NCBI GenBank assembly: GCA_025358155.1 | Contig: JANYKR010000097.1 | Location: 1-59,967 of the forward strand | Direction of reading: 5' to 3' | Origin: Betaproteobacteria bacterium | Lineage (GTDB): Bacteria > Pseudomonadota > Gammaproteobacteria > Burkholderiales > Burkholderiaceae_C | DNA: 59,967 bases | In this document: one piece after another, positions 26,239-34,781 of the stretch | Position numbering within the stretch: position 1 is the stretch's first letter | Layout of the letters: every line of letters starts with the position of its first letter | Notes under the pieces: model-generated | What the model was told of the DNA's origin: nothing | Database searches by the model: none | The model's input: only the letters and a program-made list of their open reading frames with translations | Position numbers and translations under genes: made by a program

Positions 26239-27333
26239 ATGGCATCAGGCATGAAAGCAAACGTGTTGGGCGCTTGGTGTTTGCAGCAGGCTGCCGGGCC
26301 AGACCTGGCGGACCTGCAGGTGAACTGGCCTGCCAGCACGCGAGTGCGCCAGTGCGCACGGGGCTTGACTGCACTGCTGGCAGCGTGCCTGTCCGCTTGC
26401 AGCCCGCCGCCGAGTACTGGCTGGGCGGGCTACGCCGAGGGTGACTATGTTCGGGTGGCCTCACCGCTGGCGGGGGTGTTGACGGTTTTGTCGGTGCAGG
26501 CGGGTCAACGTGTGGCGGCCAGCGCGCCGTTGTTCACGCTGGAGTCGGTGGCCGAACAGGCGGCCCGTGCCGAGGCGCAGGATCGGTTGCAGGCCAGCCA
26601 GGCCCAGGCCCGCAATACCGACACCGGCCGGCGGGCCGACGAGCTTGCGGTCACCCGGGCCCAGCTGGCCCAGGCCCGCGCCCAGGCCGCGCTGGCGCGC
26701 AGTGATCTGGCACGCCAGCAACAACTGGTGCAGCAGGGTTTTGTGTCGGCGGCGCGGGTGGACGACGCCCAAACCGCAGCCACCCAGGCCGCTGCCCGGG
26801 TGGCCGAGCTGGACGCGGCACTGCGGGTGGCCGAGCTGCCGTCACGGCCAGCCGAGCGCGAGGCCGCTCATGCCGCGGCCGGCGCCGCCAGCCAGGCACT
26901 GGCGCAAAGCCAGTGGCGATTGGCCCAAAAGGCCCAGACCGCGCCAGTGGCGGCCCTGGTCAGCGAGGTCTACTTTCGGGTCGGTGAGTGGGTGCCGGGG
27001 GGCGCGCCGGTGCTGGCACTGTTGCCGGCGGGCGCGGTGAAGGCGCGGTTTTTTGTGGCCGAGACCGAGGTCGGCGCGCTGGCGCCGGGGCAGGCGGTGA
27101 GCATCCAGTGCGACGGCTGCGGCGCGCCGCTGGCCGGGCGAATCCGGCACATTGCGTCGCAGGCCGAGTACACGCCGCCTGTGATTTACTCCAACGCCCA
27201 GCGCAGCCGGCTGGTGTTCATGGTCGAGGCCTGGCCCGAGCCGGCGGATGCCGGCCGGCTCAAACCGGGTCAGCCCCTGGAGGTGCGGCTGTTGCCCGCC
27301 GCAGCGCCGGCGCTGCGGGCCAGTGCGCCATGA
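26239..27333 (+). CDS. HlyD-family lipoprotein, periplasmic adaptor of an ABC exporter
   Basis: A 364-residue (from ATG 26239) adaptor. A lipobox LSAC places the lipidated cysteine at residue 54. An in-frame GTG at 26344 would give a textbook lipoprotein signal of about 20 residues and may be the true start. A biotinyl-lipoyl half (RVASPLAGVLTVLSVQAGQ) precedes an Ala/Gln-rich coiled coil (about 100-230). The second lipoyl half and a beta-barrel (VKARFFVAETEVGALAPGQ) follow. It overlaps the ATPase gene by four bases and forms an exporter with the next two genes. The cargo is unknown. Confidence 0.85.
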   Translation: MASGMKANVLGAWCLQQAAGPDLADLQVNWPASTRVRQCARGLTALLAACLSACSPPPSTGWAGYAEGDYVRVASPLAGVLTVLSVQAGQRVAASAPLFTLESVAEQAARAEAQDRLQASQAQARNTDTGRRADELAVTRAQLAQARAQAALARSDLARQQQLVQQGFVSAARVDDAQTAATQAAARVAELDAALRVAELPSRPAEREAAHAAAGAASQALAQSQWRLAQKAQTAPVAALVSEVYFRVGEWVPGGAPVLALLPAGAVKARFFVAETEVGALAPGQAVSIQCDGCGAPLAGRIRHIASQAEYTPPVIYSNAQRSRLVFMVEAWPEPADAGRLKPGQPLEVRLLPAAAPALRASAP

Positions 27334-28172
27334 CGCATGCCGGATCGGCAGCCGAACTTGCAGCCGGACCCGCAGCCGGACCCGCCGCCGATCCGGCCAC
27401 CGATCCGCTCAACCCGGCGCAAGCCCTGGCCACGGCCCGTCCGCTGGCGATTGACGTGCGAGGCCTGTGCAAGCGCTACGGCGGCCGGGCCGTGGTGGAC
27501 CAGGTGGACTTGCAGGTGCAGCGTGGCCGCATCTGCGGATTTCTCGGCCCCAATGGCAGTGGCAAGACCACCACCATCCGCATGCTGTGTGGCCTGCTCA
27601 CGCCGGATGCCGGCAGCGGCACCTGCCTGGGTCTGGACCTCCGCGCCCAGGCCGCCGCGATCAAGCGCCAGGTGGGCTACATGACCCAGAAGTTCGGCCT
27701 GTACGACGACTTGTCGATCCGCGAGAACCTCGACTTTGTCGCCCGCTTGTTCGAGTTGCCCAATCGCCGCGTGGAGGTTGATGCCGCGCTGGCTCGGCTG
27801 GGCCTGGAGGCGCGCCAGCGGCAGTTGGCCGGCACACTCTCGGGCGGCTGGAAGCAGCGCCTGGCGCTGGCGGCCTGCCTGCTGCACCACCCGCAACTGC
27901 TGCTGCTCGACGAGCCCACCGCCGGCGTTGACCCGAAGGCGCGGCGCGAGTTCTGGGACCAGATCCACCAGCTGGCGGCCGAGGGCATCACGGTGCTGGT
28001 CTCGACCCATTACATGGACGAGGCGCTGCGCTGCGACCAGCTCTGCTACATCGCCTACGGCCGGATGCTGGCCCAGGGCACGGCCGCGCAGATCATCGCG
28101 GCGGCAGGCGCCAGCGACCTGGAGGACGCGTTTGTGCGGCTCGTCGGCCAGGCCCAGGACAACTTTGCATGA
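27330..28172 (+). CDS. ABC exporter ATP-binding protein
   Basis: A 280-residue ABC ATPase. Walker A is GPNGSGKT at 73-80, the Q-loop lies near YMTQKFGLYDD, the signature is LSGGWKQRLAL, Walker B is LLLLDEPTAGVD and the H-loop is STHYMDE. The first 35 residues are an Ala/Gly/Pro/Asp-rich extension built of AAGPAAGPAADP-type repeats, not part of the fold. The start overlaps the upstream stop and the end overlaps the permease start. It resembles the YhiH/YbhF type of ABC-2 exporter ATPases. Confidence 0.93.
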   Translation: MTHAGSAAELAAGPAAGPAADPATDPLNPAQALATARPLAIDVRGLCKRYGGRAVVDQVDLQVQRGRICGFLGPNGSGKTTTIRMLCGLLTPDAGSGTCLGLDLRAQAAAIKRQVGYMTQKFGLYDDLSIRENLDFVARLFELPNRRVEVDAALARLGLEARQRQLAGTLSGGWKQRLALAACLLHHPQLLLLDEPTAGVDPKARREFWDQIHQLAAEGITVLVSTHYMDEALRCDQLCYIAYGRMLAQGTAAQIIAAAGASDLEDAFVRLVGQAQDNFA

Positions 28173-29368
28173 GCGCGCCGTCCGCCAGCCCCACCCCGCC
28201 GGCCGGCCCCGCAGCACCGGCCACCGTGCGCCAGGGGCCGCGTTTCTCCTGGCGCCGCGCGCTGGCAATCTTCATCAAAGAGTTCCAGCAGATGCTGCGC
28301 GACCGGCTGACATTCGCGATGGCGGTGGGCGTACCGATCCTGCAACTCGTGCTGTTTGGCTACGCCATCAACACCGACCCGAAGGGCCTGCCCACGGTGC
28401 TGGTGGCGCAGGACAGCGGCCCGCTGGGGCGCAGCGTGGTGGCGGCCCTGGTCAACAGCGGCTATTTTTCAATCATCAGCACCACCGGCAGCGAGGCCGA
28501 GGCCGAGCGGCTGATCGAGCACGGCCAAGCCCAGTTCATGGTGGTGCTGCCCAACGATTTCACCAGCAAGCTGTTGCGCGGTGAGCGGCCGGCGGTGCTG
28601 GTGTCGGTGGACGCCACCGACCCGGCCGCTGGCGGCAATGCCATCGCGGCGCTGGCCGCACTCAACCAGACGGCGCTGCAGCATGATCTGGTCGGGCCGC
28701 TGGCGGGCCTGCAACTGCAGCCAGCGCCGTTTGAGCTGCGCATCCACCGCCGCTACAACCCCGAGGGCCTGACCCGCTACAACATCGTGCCCGGGCTGAT
28801 CGGCACCATCCTGACGATGACGATGGTGATGCTGACCGGGCTGGCGATGACCCGCGAGCGTGAGCGCGGCACGATGGAGAACCTGCTCGCCACGCCGGTG
28901 CGACCGCTGGAGGTGATGGTGGGCAAGATCCTGCCCTACGTGGTGATCGGCTATGTGCAGCTCGGCGTGATCATGGCAGCGGCCTGGCTGCTGTTTGCGG
29001 TGCCGATGAACGGCAGTTTCGGGTTGCTGATGGCGATGATCGGGCTCTTCATGCTGGCCAATCTGGGGGTGGGATTCACCTTCAGCACGCTGGCGCGCAA
29101 CCAGTTGCAGGCGATGCAGATGACGTTTTTCTTCTTCTTGCCGTCGATGCTGTTGTCGGGCTTCATGTTCCCGTTCCGGGGCATGCCGACCTGGGCGCAA
29201 GCGGTTGGCGAGGTGTTGCCGCTCACGCACTTTTTGCGCATCGTGCGCGGCATCATGCTCAAGGGCAACGGGCTGGCCGAGCTGCTGCCCGAGCTGTGGC
29301 CGATGGCGCTGTTCCTGGCCGCCGCCGCCGCGCTGGCGCTGGCGCGCTACCGCCAGACCCTGGATTGA
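28169..29368 (+). CDS. ABC-2 type permease
   Basis: A 399-residue membrane protein with one N-terminal segment (after IFIKEFQQMLRDRLTFAM), a large periplasmic domain (about 60-200) and five C-terminal segments. TRERERGTMENLLATPVRPLEVMVGK at about 229-254 is the hallmark of the YbhR/YhhJ subfamily. With the HlyD lipoprotein and ATPase it forms a tripartite exporter. An outer-membrane factor is not encoded nearby. Confidence 0.92.
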   Translation: MSAPSASPTPPAGPAAPATVRQGPRFSWRRALAIFIKEFQQMLRDRLTFAMAVGVPILQLVLFGYAINTDPKGLPTVLVAQDSGPLGRSVVAALVNSGYFSIISTTGSEAEAERLIEHGQAQFMVVLPNDFTSKLLRGERPAVLVSVDATDPAAGGNAIAALAALNQTALQHDLVGPLAGLQLQPAPFELRIHRRYNPEGLTRYNIVPGLIGTILTMTMVMLTGLAMTRERERGTMENLLATPVRPLEVMVGKILPYVVIGYVQLGVIMAAAWLLFAVPMNGSFGLLMAMIGLFMLANLGVGFTFSTLARNQLQAMQMTFFFFLPSMLLSGFMFPFRGMPTWAQAVGEVLPLTHFLRIVRGIMLKGNGLAELLPELWPMALFLAAAAALALARYRQTLD

Positions 29369-29390
29369 GGCCGGGGCGGCGGCGGCCTCA
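29366..29390 (+). terminator. Hairpin over the permease stop codon
   Basis: TGAGGCCG (29366-29373) and CGGCCTCA (29383-29390) form a perfect 8-base-pair stem with a 9-base loop; the left arm includes the permease TGA. No T-run follows, so it is only a candidate end for the exporter operon. Confidence 0.35.
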
Positions 29391-29415
29391 GCGGCCGCGT
29401 CATGTGTCGCAGTAG

Positions 29416-29439
29416 AAAAAAAGTTTCGGCCAAGCCAAA
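29416..29439 (-). terminator. Intrinsic terminator of the response-regulator operon
   Basis: On the minus strand a short hairpin (CTTTGGC-TTG-GCCGAAAC, one bulge) is followed by seven T residues. It lies 14 bases past the response-regulator stop. The stem is short but the T-run is good. Confidence 0.5.
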
Positions 29440-29452
29440 GACACTCAAGCGA

Positions 29453-30076
29453 TCAGGTCTCGATCAGGCCCCAGCGCAGCGCCACCAGCGTCAGTGCCGA
29501 CTGGTTGTCGGCATTGAGCTTTTGCTTGACGTGGTAAAGGTGGGTGCCCACGGTGCTGGGTGAGAGCTTGAGGTTCTCGGCGATCCGGACCACGCTCAGG
29601 CCGCGCGCCAGCTGCAAAAACACCGAGAACTCGCGCTCGCTCAGGGTGTCGGCGGGCGATGACTCGCCGTCGAGCAGAGCCAGAGCCAGAGCGGTTTGCG
29701 CATCCACATAGCGCTCGCCGCGCGCCAGCGCGCTGACCGCAGCAATCAAGGCATCGGGCGCGCTGCGCTTGGTCAGGTAGCCCTGCGCGCCGGCGCGCAA
29801 CGCACGCCTCGGGTGTGCCGTGTCCTCATGCGCCGACAACACCAGCACCCGCGCCTTCGGGTCTTGGGCGAGCAGGCGACGCAAGGCCTCGTGCCCACCC
29901 ATGCCGGGCATCGACAGGTCCATCACCACCACATCGGGTTTGGCTCGGGCATAGTCCTGGCAGGCCTGCTCGCCGCTGCCGGCCTCGGCTACCACCTCAA
30001 CCTGCGCATCGGCCAGCAACATCGAAAAACCCATGCGCACCAGGGCATGGTCGTCAACCAGCATCACGCGGATCAT
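29453..30076 (-). CDS. NarL/LuxR-family response regulator
   Basis: A 207-residue regulator. The receiver domain has acidic residues Asp8/Asp9, the phosphorylation site Asp53 in VVMDLSMPGMGG, and a conserved LSAHED and K-containing region (YLTKRSAPDA). The C-terminal LuxR-type helix-turn-helix reads LSEREFSVFLQLARGLS and NLKLSPSTVGTHLYHVK. The start overlaps the histidine-kinase stop by four bases. Being divergent from pqqABCDE, it is a candidate regulator of PQQ synthesis or of a PQQ-dependent oxidation system, as with AgmR/ExaE-type regulators; this is inference. Confidence 0.92.
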   Translation of the reverse strand: MIRVMLVDDHALVRMGFSMLLADAQVEVVAEAGSGEQACQDYARAKPDVVVMDLSMPGMGGHEALRRLLAQDPKARVLVLSAHEDTAHPRRALRAGAQGYLTKRSAPDALIAAVSALARGERYVDAQTALALALLDGESSPADTLSEREFSVFLQLARGLSVVRIAENLKLSPSTVGTHLYHVKQKLNADNQSALTLVALRWGLIET

Positions 30077-31476
30077 GTTTTGCCTTCGGTTGCTGCCAAC
30101 GCAATGGGCGCCGCCAGCTCGGCCGGCAAGCTCATGCGCAGCCGTACGCCGTGCGGCTGCACGTTGGACAGGCTGAGTTTGCCGCCCAGGATTTCAGCCC
30201 GTTCGGCCAGCCAGCGCAGGCCGTAGTGCTCGCCGCCTGGGCCGAGTGCGCCGCCGGGCGCTGCGGCAGCCGGCAAACCGATGCCGTTGTCGGTGAGTTC
30301 AAGCAAGACCGGGCCGGTGCCGGCCTGCAGCTGCAACCGCAAGTGGCTGGCCTGGCCGTGGCGCAAGGCGTTGGTGATGCCCTCTTGCGCCGCCCGGTAC
30401 AACGCCAGCGCGGCGTCGGCCGACAGCACCGCATCGATCAGATCGAGCTGCAGCTCGATCTGCACGCCCGGGTGGCTGAGCCGGGCGCGCTCGGCCAGGT
30501 CGTTCAGCGCCGCCGCCAGCCCCAGTGTGTCGAGCACCATCGGCGCCAGGCGCGGGATCATCCCGTGCATCGCGGCATACAGGCGCGACGACTCGTCGGC
30601 AATCAGTCGCGCTGCCTGCTCTGCGGTCGCGTCGAGCGGCGCCATGCGCTGCGCGATCGACAGCGCCATGCTGCGGATCGCGGTGACCGACTGGCCCAAC
30701 TCGTCGTGCAGCTCGCGTGCGATGGCGCGACGCTCTTGCTCGATGTGATGGTCAATCCAGCGTGCCAGCTCGCGGCTGTCGGACAGGTCACGCTCGGCGC
30801 GCAGCGCGCGGGTCTCGGTCTCAAGGTGGTGCTGCAGCCTGGCGACCATGCGGTTGAAAGCAGCGCCTATGACCGCCGCTTCGCTGCTGGACAGCCGCGG
30901 CAAGGCGACGTCGAAGCGGCCCGCCTCCAGCTGGTTGAGCGCGCCGACGATCTGGCCAAACGGCCGCACCGCTCGGCCCACCAGCCACAGCACCATCAGG
31001 TTAACCGCCACCAGCAGCAGCGCCGAGGCCAGCCCGATGTGGGTGAAGTCCTCCCAGGCGTCGAGCACGGCGCGCGAGGCGTTGGCGCGCACTTCGAGCC
31101 GGCCGTCGGCAAAGGCAATGGCCTGCACGCTGGGATCCGGCGCCAGCAGGCGGCTGAACCACGCCGGCGCATCGCGGCCCAGCTTGTAGACCGACGGCGG
31201 CGAGCGGTACAGCACCTCGCTACGGTCGTTGAACAGCGAGATCTCGTTTGATCGCACTCGGCCCAGGCCCTGCAGAAAGTCCTGGACAGCCTCGGTGCCC
31301 CGGGGGCCATAGCCGCGGATGGTGCGGTTGAGCAATTGCGCCGCTACCCGGTTGGCCGCAACCACCTCTTCATGCACGGCATCGCGCATGCTCTGGACCT
31401 GCAGCACCAGCAGCGCCACCACGAACAGCAGCGTGAGCGCGCCGACGATCAGGTTGATCCTGGCGCGCAGGCTCAT
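30073..31476 (-). CDS. Membrane sensor histidine kinase (HisKA_3 type)
   Basis: A 467-residue kinase. It has a first membrane segment at about 9-27, a periplasmic sensor of about 130 residues, a second segment near 165-185 and a HAMP linker. The phospho-acceptor box is ERRAIARELHDELGQSVTAI, with the His in RELHDE. The HATPase domain ends with ELTDNGIGLPAAAAPGG and GEHYGLRWLAERAEILGG. It is the cognate partner of the overlapping NarL-type regulator. The signal is unknown. Confidence 0.93.
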   Translation of the reverse strand: MSLRARINLIVGALTLLFVVALLVLQVQSMRDAVHEEVVAANRVAAQLLNRTIRGYGPRGTEAVQDFLQGLGRVRSNEISLFNDRSEVLYRSPPSVYKLGRDAPAWFSRLLAPDPSVQAIAFADGRLEVRANASRAVLDAWEDFTHIGLASALLLVAVNLMVLWLVGRAVRPFGQIVGALNQLEAGRFDVALPRLSSSEAAVIGAAFNRMVARLQHHLETETRALRAERDLSDSRELARWIDHHIEQERRAIARELHDELGQSVTAIRSMALSIAQRMAPLDATAEQAARLIADESSRLYAAMHGMIPRLAPMVLDTLGLAAALNDLAERARLSHPGVQIELQLDLIDAVLSADAALALYRAAQEGITNALRHGQASHLRLQLQAGTGPVLLELTDNGIGLPAAAAPGGALGPGGEHYGLRWLAERAEILGGKLSLSNVQPHGVRLRMSLPAELAAPIALAATEGKT

Positions 31477-32453
31477 GCCGAACCCGCCGCTGCCGCCAGG
31501 GTCGCTGAGCCCGCCGCCTCGAACCGGCCGTGAGCGGCAAAGTTGTCCAGCGCCTGCACCATCGCCGCAGCCAGCGCCGGGTGGGTTGGCGCATGGCCGG
31601 CGTGCGCGATGCGGCGCAGTTCGGCATGCGGCAGGCCGGCCAGCACGGCAACCGCGCCGGCCAGCGGGCAGATGTGGTCCTGCTCGCCGTGCAGCAGCAG
31701 CGTAGGCACCACCGGCAGAGCCGGCAGGCGCTGCAGCAGCGGCAGATCGCGCAGGCCGCAGCCGTGGCGCAGGTAGTGCGCCTGCACCCGGTAGCGCGGC
31801 AGCAGGCCCGCAGCGTCAGGCGCCTGGGTGGGCGCCGGACCGTCCATCGCCTGCTCGAAGCGCCACCAGACCTGCGCCAACGCTGCTTGCTCAGCGGGCG
31901 TGCCGTGCTGCATCCAGTGGTCGAGCTGCGCGACCCACGGCCGGCCTGCACGCGCCGCGGCCTCGCGCCAAGGCTGCCAGGCGTCGCCGAAACCAGGCGG
32001 CGCGGCGGCAAAAAAATCGTCAACGTCTTGCTGGCGCGCCAAAAACACGCCTCGCAGCAACAGCCCGGCCACCGCAGCCGGCTCGTCGGCCGCGTGCAAC
32101 AGCGCCAGCGTGGCCCCCCAGGACCCACCGACCACCAGCCAGCGCGCGATGCCGAGCTGCGCCCGCAACTGCCGCAGATCGACCAGCAACTCGGCCGTGC
32201 CGTTGTGCGCGGTGCCGCCGGACGGGGTGCTGAGCCCGGCACCGCGCTGGTCGAGCCCGATGATGCGGTAGCGCTGCGGATCAAAACAACGCGCCAGCGT
32301 TGGCGACAGCCCAGACCCGGGGCCGCCGTGCAGCAACAGCGCGGGCTGGCCCTGCGGGTCGCCCCACTCGTAGAGCTGCAAGTCATGGCCGCCCGGCACA
32401 CCCAGGCGGCTGCGTCGTGCGGGGGTTTCGGGGTAGAGGTTCGCAGCAGGCAT
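31473..32453 (-). CDS. pip: Alpha/beta hydrolase, prolyl aminopeptidase type
   Basis: A 326-residue hydrolase of family S33. HGGPGSG at 42-48 forms the oxyanion region, followed by GLDQRGAGLS at 66-75. The nucleophile Ser111 lies in GGSWGATLAL. TLLLHGEQDHICP and IAHAGHAPTHPAL carry the late Asp and His. Prolyl iminopeptidases remove N-terminal proline from peptides. Its stop overlaps the histidine-kinase start, so it leads the two-component operon. Confidence 0.85.
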   Translation of the reverse strand: MPAANLYPETPARRSRLGVPGGHDLQLYEWGDPQGQPALLLHGGPGSGLSPTLARCFDPQRYRIIGLDQRGAGLSTPSGGTAHNGTAELLVDLRQLRAQLGIARWLVVGGSWGATLALLHAADEPAAVAGLLLRGVFLARQQDVDDFFAAAPPGFGDAWQPWREAAARAGRPWVAQLDHWMQHGTPAEQAALAQVWWRFEQAMDGPAPTQAPDAAGLLPRYRVQAHYLRHGCGLRDLPLLQRLPALPVVPTLLLHGEQDHICPLAGAVAVLAGLPHAELRRIAHAGHAPTHPALAAAMVQALDNFAAHGRFEAAGSATLAAAAGSA

Positions 32454-32541
32454 CCGGATCCAGGCATTCAGGCGGCGCCGGGCAGGCGCGTTGCCGGCAT
32501 CGTATCGGCCGCCTGCGGTGCGCTGGCCACGGGTCGCCGAT

Positions 32542-32570
32542 TCATGAAAATCATGAGGCTGAAATCATGA
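32542..32570. promoter_or_regulatory. Three TCATGA palindromes in the pip-pqqA gap
   Basis: The six-base palindrome TCATGA occurs three times (32542-32547, 32551-32556, 32565-32570) between the divergent pip and pqqA genes. The clustering in a GC-rich genome suggests a regulator-binding region for one or both operons. The protein is unknown. The rest of the gap (32454-32675) shows no other clear element. Confidence 0.35.
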
Positions 32571-32675
32571 TGCGAGGGCTGGTTGCCTGGGGCAGGCCTG
32601 CGCATCATCGATGGTGAGAAGCAATTCTCGGCTGCACCGCCCGGTGCGGCACTGCCTCACCTCCAGGAGAACTTG

Positions 32676-32750
32676 ATGCAATGGACCACCCCCCAGGCTC
32701 GTGACTTCCGCTTTGGCTTCGAGATAACGATGTACGTCGCGGCACGCTGA
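32676..32750 (+). CDS. pqqA: PQQ precursor peptide PqqA
   Basis: A 24-residue peptide that supplies the Glu and Tyr carbon skeleton of pyrroloquinoline quinone. It begins MQWTTPQARDF and contains the conserved RFGFEITMYVAAR, in which Glu16 and Tyr20 are the residues joined by PqqE. The start ATG 32676 has an AGGAGA ribosome-binding site (32665-32670). It is too short for ordinary gene callers but unmistakable in this context. Confidence 0.96.
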   Translation: MQWTTPQARDFRFGFEITMYVAAR

Positions 32751-32766
32751 GCTTCACGACCCGATC

Positions 32767-32797
32767 AACGCCCTGGGCTACCCCGGGGCGTTTTTGT
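32767..32797 (+). terminator. Intrinsic terminator/attenuator between pqqA and pqqB
   Basis: AACGCCCTGGG (32767-32777) pairs with CCCGGGGCGTT (32782-32792) over 11 base pairs, one a G-U pair, with a CTAC loop and a run of five T's ending the stem. It lies 17 bases after the pqqA stop and before pqqB. Such a partial terminator would yield much more pqqA than pqqBCDE message, which suits a substrate peptide. Confidence 0.85.
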
Positions 32798-32823
32798 TGT
32801 TCAGCCCTCAACCGATCTCAAAG

Positions 32824-33744
32824 ATGCGCATCACTGTCCTGGGGGCTGCTGCCGGCGGCGGCTTTCCGCAATGGAACTGCAACTGCGCCAACTGCGCCGG
32901 CGTGCGTGCCGGCACGCTGCGCGCCGAGCCACGCACCCAGTCATCGATCTTCATCCGACCCGACAACAGCGACGACGGCGTGCTGTTCAACGCCTCGCCC
33001 GACATCCTCGAGCAGATCCGCGCCAACCCGGCACTGCAACCCGGGCGCACGCTGCGCGACACGGCCATAGCCGGCGTGGTGCTGATGGACGGCCAGGTCG
33101 ACCACACCACCGGCCTGTTCATGCTGCGTGAGCGCGACGCGCCGCTGCCGCTGTGGTGCACCGACCCGGTGTTTGAAGACCTGAGCCTGGGCAATCCGGT
33201 GCTGCGGGTGCTGGGCCATTTTTGCGGCGTGCAGCGCACCCGCATCCCGCTCGACGGCAGCGCCTTCGAGGTGTCAGGCGTCGCCGGCCTGCAGTTCCGC
33301 GCGCTGCCGCTGCAGAGCAAGGCCCCGCCCTATTCGCCGCACCGCGAGCAGCCGGTTGCGGGCGACAACATTGGCATCAGCGTGACCGACAGCCGCAGCG
33401 GCAAGACGCTGTTTTACGCCCCCGGGCTGGGCGCGATCGAGCCGGCGGTGTTCGAGGCCATGGCCAGCGCCGACTGCGTGATGGTGGACGGCACCTTTTG
33501 GACCGACGACGAGATGGTCGGTCTCGGCATCAGTGCCAAGACCGCGCGCAGCATCGGCCACCTGCCGCAGTCCGGCCCGGGCGGCATGGTCGAGTGGCTG
33601 GGCAAGCTGCCCGCGCGCACCCGGCGCATGTTGATCCACATCAACAACACCAACCCGATCCTCGACGCGGACTCGAGCCAGCGCGACGCGCTGACGCGCG
33701 AGCGGGTCGAGGTCTGCGAAGACCGCCAGGAGATCGTGCTGTGA
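32824..33744 (+). CDS. pqqB: PQQ biosynthesis protein PqqB
   Basis: A 306-residue metallo-beta-lactamase-fold protein. It starts [20 protein letters not shown], with the structural zinc cysteines Cys19, Cys21 and Cys24. Metallo-fold residues lie in [12 protein letters not shown] and [10 protein letters not shown], and [11 protein letters not shown] precedes the end. PqqB hydroxylates the Tyr of the Glu-Tyr intermediate. Length matches the family (about 304). No strong ribosome-binding site is visible. Confidence 0.95.
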   Translation: MRITVLGAAAGGGFPQWNCNCANCAGVRAGTLRAEPRTQSSIFIRPDNSDDGVLFNASPDILEQIRANPALQPGRTLRDTAIAGVVLMDGQVDHTTGLFMLRERDAPLPLWCTDPVFEDLSLGNPVLRVLGHFCGVQRTRIPLDGSAFEVSGVAGLQFRALPLQSKAPPYSPHREQPVAGDNIGISVTDSRSGKTLFYAPGLGAIEPAVFEAMASADCVMVDGTFWTDDEMVGLGISAKTARSIGHLPQSGPGGMVEWLGKLPARTRRMLIHINNTNPILDADSSQRDALTRERVEVCEDRQEIVL

Positions 33745-33746
33745 CG

Positions 33747-34502
33747 ATGCGTGCCGACATGAACCAGGAGATGCGCCATCCCGGCAAGTCTGGGGCCACC
33801 GACACCGCCTGGACCGCTGAGGCCTTCGAGGCCAAGCTGCGCGAGGCCGGGCGCAGCTACCACATCCACCACCCGTTCAACGAGATGCTCAACAGCGGGC
33901 GCGCCACGCCCGAGCAGGTCCGCGGCTGGGTGGCCAACCGTTACTACTACCAGATCGCGATCCCGATCAAGGATGCGGCGGTGCTGTCGAACTGCCCCGA
34001 CATCGCGGTGCGGCGTGGCTGGGTGCAGCGCATCCTTGATCACGATGGTTTTGAGCTGGGCGGCATCCGGGACGACGGCGGCATCGAGGCCTGGCTGCGG
34101 CTGGCCAGCGCGGTGGGCTTGTCGCGGGACGAGGTGCTCGATCTGCGCCATGTCGTGCCGGCGGTGCGCTTTGCGGTCGATGCCTACATCAACTTTGCGC
34201 GCCGGGCGCCCTGGCAAGAGGCCGTCTGCTCGTCACTGACCGAGCTGTTTGCGCCCGAGATCCACCGCCAGCGCCTGGCGACCTGGCCCGAGCACTACCC
34301 CTGGATCGACAGCGACGGCCTGGGCTACTTCCGCAACCGCGTCAGCCAGGCGCGCCGCGATGTCGAGCAGGGGCTGGCGATCACGCTTGACTATTTCAAC
34401 ACCCGGACGCTGCAGGAGCGTGCCCTTGAAGTGCTGCAGTTCAAGCTCGACATCCTGTGGGCGCTGAACGACGGGCTCGTCACCCGCTACGGGGTGACTT
34501 GA
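33747..34502 (+). CDS. pqqC: Pyrroloquinoline-quinone synthase PqqC
   Basis: A 251-residue cofactorless oxidase that carries out the last ring closure and eight-electron oxidation of PQQ synthesis. Conserved blocks are [14 protein letters not shown] near 40-53, [19 protein letters not shown] near 63-81 and [32 protein letters not shown] is also present. Candidate starts are GTG 33741, ATG 33747 and ATG 33759/33768; 33747 gives the usual length. Confidence 0.95.
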   Translation: MRADMNQEMRHPGKSGATDTAWTAEAFEAKLREAGRSYHIHHPFNEMLNSGRATPEQVRGWVANRYYYQIAIPIKDAAVLSNCPDIAVRRGWVQRILDHDGFELGGIRDDGGIEAWLRLASAVGLSRDEVLDLRHVVPAVRFAVDAYINFARRAPWQEAVCSSLTELFAPEIHRQRLATWPEHYPWIDSDGLGYFRNRVSQARRDVEQGLAITLDYFNTRTLQERALEVLQFKLDILWALNDGLVTRYGVT

Positions 34503-34777
34503 TGGGCGCACCGCTCAACGATTCGGTGCCGCGCATCGGCGCGGGTTTTCGCCTGCAGTGGGAGCCGGCACAAGACTGCCAAGTGCTGCTCTACCCCGAG
34601 GGCATGGTCAAGCTCAACGGCAGTGCCGGCGAGATCATGAAACGCTGCGACGGCCAGCGCAGCGTGGCGGTGATCGTGACCGATTTGGAAGCCGCGTTTT
34701 CGGCCAGCAGGCTGGAGGCCGAGGTGCTCGGCTTTGTGCAGTTGGCGGGCCAGCAGCGCTGGCTGGTCTGGGACTGA
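34502..34777 (+). CDS. pqqD: PQQ peptide chaperone PqqD
   Basis: A 91-residue protein that binds PqqA and presents it to PqqE. Typical features are PRIGAGFRLQWEPAQ, YPEGMVKLNGSAGEIMKRCDG and a C-terminal FVQLAGQQRWL. It overlaps the pqqC stop by one base and is followed four bases later by pqqE, consistent with coupled translation. Confidence 0.94.
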   Translation: MGAPLNDSVPRIGAGFRLQWEPAQDCQVLLYPEGMVKLNGSAGEIMKRCDGQRSVAVIVTDLEAAFSASRLEAEVLGFVQLAGQQRWLVWD

Positions 34778-34781
34778 TGCG

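Noticed and set aside
29815-31251. A 478-residue plus-strand frame opposite the kinase and regulator
   Set aside because: Shadow of the minus-strand histidine kinase; no motif of its own.
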